Source: Halotalea alkalilenta DSM 17697
GTDB lineage: Bacteria > Pseudomonadota > Gammaproteobacteria > Pseudomonadales > Halomonadaceae
NCBI RefSeq assembly: GCF_000621205.1
Contig: NZ_JHYY01000043.1
Span: 1-42,890, forward strand
Direction: 5' to 3'
DNA length: 42,890 bases
A program made the translations under genes and the position numbers. Every line of letters begins with the position of its first letter. Within the stretch, counting starts at the first letter, position 1. Under the pieces are notes generated by a model, which was not told where the DNA came from, did not search any database, and was given only the letters and a program-made list of their open reading frames with translations. This document shows, in pieces, positions 36,612 through 42,890 of this stretch.

Positions 36612-37782
36612 ATGCATAACGCAACATCTCACGCACACCATACTTTCAAACTCAGCCTGCTCGCCGCCGCCATCGGCGCAGCTTCCTTCAGCGCCATCGA
36701 GCAGGCTTCTGCCTTCACCGCCTACGAAGACGCCAACAACCGCTTCATCATCAACGGTCGTATCGCCGGCAATTACACCTGGAACCGCGGCGGCGTCGAC
36801 GGGGAAGACAACTTCAAGAACCAGGCCTCGCGTATCAACCTGGTCTACGAACACTACTTCGCCGATGACTGGACCGCGCTTGCGCGCACCGAGTGGGGCT
36901 TCGATCCCTTCTTCGAGAATGGCGACGACAGCCACACCAAGCGCCACCAGTACGTCGGCATCAAGCACCCGGTCTACGGGACCGTACTGGTTGGCCAGCA
37001 GTGGTCGATCTACTACGACATGGTCGGCATCATGACCGACCAGCTGTGGGTCTATGGCGCCGAGGCGCAGGGCTCGTTCAATGGCAACATGGGCAACGGC
37101 TTCCAGGGCCTGAGCCGTCCTAACCAGTCGATCTCCTATCGCAACACCTGGGATGATCTGACCTGGGGCTTGATGTACGGCACCTCGACCGGCGAGAGCA
37201 AATCCGATCTGGTCGGCTTCGATTTCGTTACCGGCAACCCTGAGTACGTTAGCCGCGGCGGCGAGCGCAGATACTTCGGCCAGACCGCATTGAGCTGGAA
37301 AGCCAACGAGGACCTGACCCTGGCCGCGGCCTACAACTACAGCCGAATCGAGCAGAACTACGTCACCAGCGACGCGGGCCAGATCACCGAAGACCCCAAC
37401 GTCAACGCTTGGCTGCTCGGCGCCAGCTGGACCCCGGGCAACTGGTACCTTGCGGCGAACGCCGGCGAGCAGCGCAACCTGCGCGGCCAGCGCGATGGGG
37501 CCTACCAGAGCGCGCGCAGCTATGAGGGCGTGGCGAGGTACAACCTTCCCCGAGCTCACGAGCTTCGGCGACGTCCAGCTCTATGGCGCCGTCAACCGCT
37601 ACGAGGACAAGGACACCAGCCAACGCGCAAGCTACTACGTGCTCGGAACCGCCTTGGTCGCCTTCGATAGCCAGCTGATCCTGGCTCTCGAGCACCGGTT
37701 CAACGACAACAAGACGGCCAGCGGCAGCAACACCACCGCGGACGAAGACTCGACCGCCCTGCTGGTCCGCTACAACTACTGA
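36612..37782 (+). pseudogene. Outer-membrane porin 1, frameshifted
   Basis: A general-type porin (trimeric beta-barrel) with a signal peptide ending ASA before FTAYEDANNRF. Repeated strand motifs SRINLVYEHYFADDWTALAR and RHQYVGIKHPVYGTVLVGQQ mark the family. The frame that starts at 36612 runs to 37670 with a nonsense tail after residue ~312. The true C terminus (SFGDVQLYGAVNRYEDKD... to LLVRYNY) is in another frame from about 37552 to 37782. Removing one C from the CCCC run at 37548-37551 joins them into a 389-residue protein that aligns with porin 2 to its last residue. It may be a real inactivating mutation or a sequencing error. Confidence 0.8.
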
Positions 37783-37805
37783 TCCCGTCAGGCAACGCAG
37801 CGAAG

Positions 37806-37869
37806 GCCCCTCCTGGTCTCGACCGCTCCAGCACATGGATCGGCTCGATGCGCCAGGCGGGGCTTTTTT
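37806..37869 (+). terminator. Rho-independent terminator of porin 1
   Basis: GCCCCTCCTGG pairs with CCAGGCGGGGC (37853-37863; 10 of 11 pairs) across a loop of about 36 nt, followed by six T (37864-37869). Confidence 0.6.
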
Positions 37870-37913
37870 GCGCCGGAAAGACGCTTGCCACCCAATCATC
37901 GATATAGAAAATA

Positions 37914-37997
37914 GTTCAAAAAACAATTTTTAATTGAGTAATTAAATGGAACTAACCAACAGTCGATGATGAGGTGCGCGCCATTTTTCGGTATAAA
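37914..37997 (+). promoter_or_regulatory. Control region and promoter of porin 2
   Basis: GTTCAAAAAACAATTTTTAA starting at 37914 matches the porin 1 block at 36368 in all but three of 21 positions. Further down, CATTTTTCGGTATAAAGA resembles ACTTTTTCAGTATAAAAGA of porin 1; the -10 TATAAA is at 37992-37997. The spacing between the two blocks is about 60 nt longer than at porin 1. The leader to the ATG at 38322 is about 320 nt, with a CACCAAT/ATTGGTG stem (38095-38139) and no gene. Confidence 0.5.
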
Positions 37998-38321
37998 GAT
38001 CACATCACCTGAATCGGCACATACACAATTCTCAGAATAACAGTGGTTTAGGTGAATTAACCTCATGCGGGCCAGCCATTGGCAGCAGCTGTAGCACCAA
38101 TGAGCTAGGCACCATGCGGGTCGCGGGACCGGATTGGTGATATTGGCGACGACAACGACCCCACGCACATACCTGTCGATCGGCGCCGTTCCCAACCCGG
38201 AGACTGTGTTCTAAGTGAGTGCAAGCTCGCTCGACACCGACAAAAAGCAGTGCTTGCCCGCGCAAGGTTCTCGCAGCTTGCCGCGGTTGGCTCCACTAAA
38301 ACATTCGGGAACACTACGACA

Positions 38322-39518
38322 ATGCAGCGTTCAGCACATCGACAAATCTTCAAGCACAGCGCCATCGCCGTCGCCGTCGCCGTCGGCCTTGCCTCGATGG
38401 CAACCATCGAGCGCGCGGCCGCCTTCACCGCCTTCGAAACGCCCAACAACCGTTTCGTGATCAATGGCCGTATCGCCGGTGCCTACGAATGGAACGACGG
38501 CGGCAGCGACGAAGACAACTTCAACAACGTCGGCTCGCGTATCAACCTGATCTATGAGCACTACTTCGCCAATGACTGGACTGCGCTGGCGCGCACCGAA
38601 TGGGGCTTCGACCCGTTCTTCGCCGATGGCGACGATGCGCATTTCAAACGCCACCTCTATGTCGGCTTGAGCAACCCCACCTATGGGACCATCACCGTCG
38701 GCAAGCAGTACTCGGTGATGTACGACCTGGTCGACGTCTACACTGACCAACCGTGGCTCTATACCGACTACACCTCGCAGACTTGGATGGGCTACGACGG
38801 CGACTGGCTGGGGCTGCAGCGTCCGGATCGGACGATCAAGTACGTGGTCGACGTGGGTGACTGGACCCTGGGTGCGATGGCAGGCACCAGCTACGGTAAT
38901 ATCCATGGCCGTAACCGCGACCGAACCTACAACGTCGGCGGCCAGGAAATCGTAGTACCGGGTGGGGGCGAGGGCTACGATGTAGGCGCCGAGCGCAAAT
39001 ACATCGGCCAGGTCGCATTCAACTATCGGCCGGGCTACGACGTCACCCTGTTCGGCGGCTACAACTACACTCGGGTCAACCAGCAGGGCCTGAACAGTGA
39101 TGGGGAGCAGTACGACGAGGATCCCAACGTCAACAGCTGGGAGGTCGGTGTCAACTGGGCGCCGGGCAACTGGTATCTCTCCGCTCTCGGCGGCGAGTCG
39201 CGTAACCTGATCGCCACCGATCGCCGAGGCGATGGTGTGATGCAGTCCGCGCGCAACTACGACACCTTCGCCGGTTACACCTTCCCCGGCGCGCTTGGTG
39301 AACTTGGCGACCTGCAGCTCTTCGGCCAGTACAGCTACGCCAAGGACAAAGAAGGCGAGTCTCGCATGGATCGCAAGATCTTCGGTATAGCCGCGATCAC
39401 CTTCAACGAACAGCTGATCGTCTCCCTCGAGCACATGATCATGGATGACAAGTCGGAGACCGGCGCCGACGCCTACGACAACGACGTCACCGGCATCCTG
39501 GTCCGCTACAACTACTGA
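38322..39518 (+). CDS. Outer-membrane porin 2
   Basis: A general porin of 398 residues, paralogue of porin 1. The signal peptide (MQRSAHRQIFKHSAIAVAVA...) is cut near AAA before FTAFETPNNRF. Barrel-strand motifs SRINLIYEHYFANDWTALAR and RHLYVGLSNPTYGTITVGKQ and the terminal GILVRYNY, ending in an aromatic residue as BamA substrates do, are intact. The start at 38322 is preferred because it gives a normal signal peptide; a longer in-frame reading from 38250 does not. It forms diffusion pores for small hydrophilic solutes; adjacency to the opp locus suggests, but does not prove, a role in peptide entry. Confidence 0.88.
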   Translation: MQRSAHRQIFKHSAIAVAVAVGLASMATIERAAAFTAFETPNNRFVINGRIAGAYEWNDGGSDEDNFNNVGSRINLIYEHYFANDWTALARTEWGFDPFFADGDDAHFKRHLYVGLSNPTYGTITVGKQYSVMYDLVDVYTDQPWLYTDYTSQTWMGYDGDWLGLQRPDRTIKYVVDVGDWTLGAMAGTSYGNIHGRNRDRTYNVGGQEIVVPGGGEGYDVGAERKYIGQVAFNYRPGYDVTLFGGYNYTRVNQQGLNSDGEQYDEDPNVNSWEVGVNWAPGNWYLSALGGESRNLIATDRRGDGVMQSARNYDTFAGYTFPGALGELGDLQLFGQYSYAKDKEGESRMDRKIFGIAAITFNEQLIVSLEHMIMDDKSETGADAYDNDVTGILVRYNY

Positions 39519-39553
39519 GTTGCCAAGCAAGGCAACGCTTTAGTTCGGCTTCC

Positions 39554-39579
39554 TTCCGCCCCGGCTCGCCGGGGCGGAA
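39554..39579 (+). terminator. Terminator of porin 2
   Basis: A perfect 12-bp stem (TTCCGCCCCGGC/GCCGGGGCGGAA) with a 2-nt (effectively 4-nt) loop, followed by TGTTTTC, 36 nt past the stop. Confidence 0.75.
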
Positions 39580-39653
39580 TGTTTTCATCTCCTCCTGTTC
39601 GCCACTACTCCTCCCGCACCATTCTCATCCTTCCCGTCTCACCACCCTTGCCA

Positions 39654-39685
39654 TTGACCTAAGTGCTACCCACAGGTTCTAGACT
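39654..39685 (+). promoter_or_regulatory. MerR-type promoter/operator of the metal regulator
   Basis: TTGACC (39654-39659) and TAGACT (39680-39685) are 20 bp apart, longer than the usual 17, as in promoters activated by DNA-twisting MerR proteins (19-20 bp). An imperfect dyad ACCTAAGTG-CTA-CCCACAGGT fills the spacer (39657-39677). The regulator and copA are both downstream on the same strand, so autoregulated co-transcription is likely. Confidence 0.65.
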
Positions 39686-39724
39686 GCGAGATACAGGAAG
39701 TCGCAGCAGCCTCTGGAGGCGAGA

Positions 39725-40189
39725 ATGAAAGTCAGCGAATTGGCGCGTCGCGCCGAAGTGACCGCCGAAACGGTTCGTCACTATGTCCGTGAAGGCCTGC
39801 TCGAACCAGCGCGAGACCCTCATAACAACTATCAGCTGTTCGACGAAGGCGCGCTCGGTCGACTGCGCTTCATCCTTCGCGCGCGCACCCTGGGGTTCAG
39901 CCTCAAGGAGATCCGCGACATCGTCGCTCACGCAGACCAGGGTGATTCACCCTGCCCGCTGGTCCGCGACATGCTCAGCGCGCGACTGCCTGAAGTTCAG
40001 GCGCGCATTCGTGAACTGCAAAGCCTCGCCGAACGTATGGAGCAGGCGCTCGCCGCCTGGTCGACCATGCCCGACGGCTCGCCCGACGGACACACCATCT
40101 GCCAGCTGATCGAGCACTGGAACGACGGGGCGGACGACTGCTGTCCGGCCCGAGTGACGAAGCAGCACGCACAAGAAGCCTCCCACTGA
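39725..40189 (+). CDS. MerR-family heavy-metal-responsive regulator
   Basis: A 154-residue activator with the winged helix-turn-helix [24 protein letters not shown] (N-terminal 26 residues; shown in part), a dimerisation helix (about 84-115) and a C-terminal metal loop. Cysteines are at 77, 126, 139 and 140. E. coli CueR has Ser77 with Cys112 and Cys120; here residue 77 is Cys, as in sensors of divalent metals, and the CueR Cys112 position looks like Met115. Position directly before copA nevertheless argues for copper. It is therefore a CueR-neighbourhood protein with non-CueR metal ligands. It ends 44 nt before copA. Confidence 0.85.
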   Translation: MKVSELARRAEVTAETVRHYVREGLLEPARDPHNNYQLFDEGALGRLRFILRARTLGFSLKEIRDIVAHADQGDSPCPLVRDMLSARLPEVQARIRELQSLAERMEQALAAWSTMPDGSPDGHTICQLIEHWNDGADDCCPARVTKQHAQEASH

Positions 40190-40233
40190 GGCTATCCACC
40201 GGCATCCGGGGCCTACTCCAGGAGGCTTCACTC

Positions 40234-42777
40234 ATGCAACGAACCATCGCTCCCGCACGGCATCACTGGTCGCTGAGCCTCAGCGGACTCAGCTGCGGAC
40301 ACTGCATCCAGCGCACCAGGCAAGGGATCGAGGCCGCCGACCCAGCGGCCTCGATCACCGCACTGGACAAGACGCGCCTGGAAATCGACACCGTGCTGGG
40401 ACGCCAGGAGCTGATCGCCACGGTCGAGGCCGCGGGCTACCACGCCCGCCCGCTGCACGATGACGAACTCGCCAAGCAGCCGGCCACGCCTGCGCAACCG
40501 GCGGGCGACCATGGTGGAATGACGGAGGGCGACGGGCATTCTTCGACGCGACGTGAATTCGAGATCGAAGGGATGACCTGCGCCTCCTGCGTATCCCGCG
40601 TAGAAAGAGCGCTTGGCCGCGTCAGCGGCGTGAAACACGCCTACGTCAACCTCGCCAGCGAGCGAGCGACCGTCGAGCTCGATGCCAAGGTCGATGACGC
40701 CAGCCTGATACGCGCAGTGCAAGATGCGGGCTACTCGGCCAAGCCACTCACGGCCAACGCGAGCGAACACCAGGAGGCACGCCAGCGCGAAGAGCAGCGA
40801 TCGCTGCATCGGGCGCTGCTGGTGGCAACCGTGCTCAGCCTGCCGATCGTCGTTGTGGAGATGGGCGGGCACCTGATACCGGGCCTCGACGCCCTGCTGG
40901 TCTCCACCGTCGGGCAGCGCAATCTCTGGCTGCTCCAGGCAATACTCGCCACCCTGGTACTGGCCGGGCCCGGCAGGCGCTTCTTCCGCCAGGGCATACC
41001 CGCACTGCTGCGCGCAGCGCCGGACATGCACTCGCTGGTCGCCGTCGGCACCGGCGCGGCCTATCTCTACTCGCTGATCAGCACCCTGCAGCCAGGCTGG
41101 CTGCCAGCGGGAACCGCCAACGTCTACTTCGAAGCGGCCGCGGTGATCGTCACGCTGATCCTGCTCGGACGCTATCTGGAAATACGCGCACGTGGGCGCA
41201 CCTCCAGCGCGATTCGCCAATTGATCGGCCTGCGTCCACGGCAAGGACGCATCGAACGCGACGGAGTCGTCACCATGCTGCCCATCGACCAAATCGAGAC
41301 CGGCATGCGGGTGCTGGTCCATCCCGGCGAGCGGATCCCGGTGGATGGTGTGGTGCTCGAGGGCGAGAGCTTCGTCGATGAGTCGATGCTCAGCGGCGAG
41401 CCGATGCCGATCGACAAGCGCCCAGGCGACCGGCTTGCCGCCGGTACCCTCAACCAGCGCGGCGCGTTGATCCTCCGCGCTACAGAGGTAGGCGAAGGCA
41501 CCCTCCTGGCCCAGATCGTGCGCATGGTGGAAGAGGCCCAAGGCGCCAGGCTGCCGGTGCAGGCACTGGTCGACAGAGTGACGCTATGGTTCGTACCTGC
41601 GGTAATGGGCGTGGCGCTGATCACCTTCCTCGCCTGGCTGCTGCTGGCACCAGCACCGTCGCTGGGTCTTGCGGTGGTCAATGCGGTGGCGGTGCTGATC
41701 ATCGCTTGTCCTTGCGCGATGGGACTGGCGACGCCGACTTCGATCATGGTCGGCACCGGCCGCGCCGCCCAGCTCGGGGTGCTGCTGCGCAAGGGCGAGG
41801 CGCTGCAACGCCTCAGGAACGTTCGGGTGGTGGCACTCGACAAGACCGGCACCTTGACCGAAGGCCGGCCTGCCCTGACCGAACTGGAGTGCATCGAAGG
41901 CATCGACGAAGCGCAGCTGCTCGCCGATCTCGCCACGGTGGAGGTGCGCTCGGAGCATCCGATCGCCCAAGCGATCGTCACCGCCGCCGATGCGCGTGGC
42001 CTGCGCCGTGGAACGCTGGAAAGATTCGAATCGCTCACCGGACTCGGTGTGACCGCACAGGTCGACGGTCGCGAGATCGCCATCGGTACTGGAAGTTTAA
42101 TGGCCAAACTGGGCATCGACCCAGCGGCCCTGAGTGCGCGCGCCACCGAGCTGGCCGAGATGGGGAAAACGCCGCTGTTCGCGGCGGTCGACGGTCGGCT
42201 CGCCGGCGTACTGGCGGTCAGCGATCCGCTCAAGCCGAGCAGCCGGGAGACGATCGATGGCCTCCATGCCCACGGTATCAAGGTCGCGCTGGTCAGCGGT
42301 GACAACCGCCGCACCTGTGAAGCGATCGCCGCTCAGCTCGGCATCGATGAGGTGATCGCCGAAGTGCTGCCCGGTGGCAAGGTGGCGGCGGTAGAGCGGC
42401 TTCGCCAGCGCATGGGCTCGATCGCCTTCGTCGGCGATGGCATCAACGACGCTCCAGCCCTGGCCAGCGCCGACGTCGGCGTGGCGATGGGCTCAGGTAC
42501 CGACATCGCGATCGAATCAGCCGATGTGGTACTGGTCAACGGCCAGCCACGAGGGGTGCTACGGGCGATCGAGATATCGCGGGCGGTGATGCGCAACATC
42601 GGACAGAACCTGTTCTGGGCCTTCGCCTACAACGTCGCGCTGATTCCGGTCGCCGCGGGCGTGCTGACCCTGTTCGGCGGGCCGCTGCTGTCACCGGAGC
42701 TCGCCGCCGGGGCAATGGCGCTATCCAGCGTGTTCGTGCTCGCCAACGCCCTGCGCCTGCGCCGCGCCGCCGCTTGA
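40234..42777 (+). CDS. copA: Copper-translocating P1B-type ATPase
   Basis: An 847-residue inner-membrane pump exporting Cu(I) from the cytoplasm. Two N-terminal metal-binding domains come first: an unusual one with SCGHC (Cys21/Cys24) and a classical GMTCASC (Cys116/Cys119), joined by a His/Gly/Ala-rich linker. The core has the membrane CPC motif (Cys492-Cys494), the phosphorylation site DKTGT (Asp536), [20 protein letters not shown], and the helix residues YN and MALSS typical of P1B-1 copper pumps. AGGAGG precedes the ATG. It is the second gene after the MerR-type regulator. Confidence 0.95.
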   Translation: MQRTIAPARHHWSLSLSGLSCGHCIQRTRQGIEAADPAASITALDKTRLEIDTVLGRQELIATVEAAGYHARPLHDDELAKQPATPAQPAGDHGGMTEGDGHSSTRREFEIEGMTCASCVSRVERALGRVSGVKHAYVNLASERATVELDAKVDDASLIRAVQDAGYSAKPLTANASEHQEARQREEQRSLHRALLVATVLSLPIVVVEMGGHLIPGLDALLVSTVGQRNLWLLQAILATLVLAGPGRRFFRQGIPALLRAAPDMHSLVAVGTGAAYLYSLISTLQPGWLPAGTANVYFEAAAVIVTLILLGRYLEIRARGRTSSAIRQLIGLRPRQGRIERDGVVTMLPIDQIETGMRVLVHPGERIPVDGVVLEGESFVDESMLSGEPMPIDKRPGDRLAAGTLNQRGALILRATEVGEGTLLAQIVRMVEEAQGARLPVQALVDRVTLWFVPAVMGVALITFLAWLLLAPAPSLGLAVVNAVAVLIIACPCAMGLATPTSIMVGTGRAAQLGVLLRKGEALQRLRNVRVVALDKTGTLTEGRPALTELECIEGIDEAQLLADLATVEVRSEHPIAQAIVTAADARGLRRGTLERFESLTGLGVTAQVDGREIAIGTGSLMAKLGIDPAALSARATELAEMGKTPLFAAVDGRLAGVLAVSDPLKPSSRETIDGLHAHGIKVALVSGDNRRTCEAIAAQLGIDEVIAEVLPGGKVAAVERLRQRMGSIAFVGDGINDAPALASADVGVAMGSGTDIAIESADVVLVNGQPRGVLRAIEISRAVMRNIGQNLFWAFAYNVALIPVAAGVLTLFGGPLLSPELAAGAMALSSVFVLANALRLRRAAA

Positions 42778-42789
42778 ACGTGGCGCAAG

Positions 42790-42823
42790 AAACGGGCCGC
42801 CGGTTTTCACCGGCGGCCCGTTT
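42790..42823 (+). terminator. Strong terminator hairpin of copA
   Basis: A perfect 15-bp stem (AAACGGGCCGCCGGT/ACCGGCGGCCCGTTT) with the 4-nt loop TTTC, 12 nt after the stop; the A and T ends give the classic bidirectional form. The remaining 67 bases to the window edge contain nothing I can identify. Confidence 0.85.
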
Positions 42824-42890
42824 CGCAGGCTGCTGACAAAGTATTTGAAGATGCCACGATGGCTTCCAGCCGCCTCCGAGAGCGCGCTGG

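Noticed and set aside
42830-42890. GCTGCTGACAAAGT near the right edge, resembling some IS ends
   Set aside because: Too short, at the window edge, and with no matching partner end or transposase in view.

Overview
The window is high-GC chromosomal DNA from a gammaproteobacterium. Gene content and order (prfB-lysS, ftsYEX-rpoH, rimI next to a holD-like gene, coaBC-dut-argB-slmA, rpmB-rpmG-mutM) suggest a member of the Halomonadaceae or a close relative. The taxonomic call is inference; the gene calls rest on motifs.

Left third (1-11.8 kb). At the extreme left, two stacked minus-strand promoters fire out of the window, as expected upstream of a stable-RNA operon. Next comes a minus-strand housekeeping block: pssA, a YeeE/YedE sulfur-compound transporter, trpS, rlmI, mutM, rpmG, rpmB and radC. 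A plus-strand block follows: gpmA, coaBC, dut, argB and slmA.

Insert (11.8-13.7 kb). Between slmA and rpoH, which converge, lies about 1.83 kb bounded by inverted IS3-family-like ends. It holds a decayed transposase tail, a small cupin gene and an AraC-type regulator. The two halves of one strong bidirectional terminator flank it, so the element appears to have landed in the loop of that terminator.

Middle (13.7-25.3 kb). rpoH, ftsX, ftsE and ftsY (minus) are followed by rsmD and zapB (plus). A minus-strand run follows: DHA2 drug-efflux protein, bolA, holD-like, rimI, then a conserved unknown gene, lysS and prfB. prfB carries the classic autoregulatory +1 frameshift site.

Right third (25.6-39.5 kb). 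An oligopeptide uptake locus has four consecutive paralogous periplasmic binding proteins, one permease pair (oppB, oppC) and one fused OppD-OppF ATPase. Perfect hairpins lie between several binding-protein genes. A near-consensus sigma-54 promoter precedes the fourth, so the locus can probably be driven as sub-operons. Two of the four binding proteins have lost the Asp that anchors the peptide amino terminus in OppA, which suggests divided substrate ranges. Two tandem porins follow, sharing an upstream AT-rich motif and -10 region; the first has a one-base frameshift. A plausible reading is a peptide uptake module from outer membrane to cytoplasm.

Right end (39.6-42.8 kb). A MerR-family metal regulator with an unusual metal-binding cysteine pattern precedes a copper-type P1B ATPase (copA), which ends at a perfect 15-bp terminator stem.
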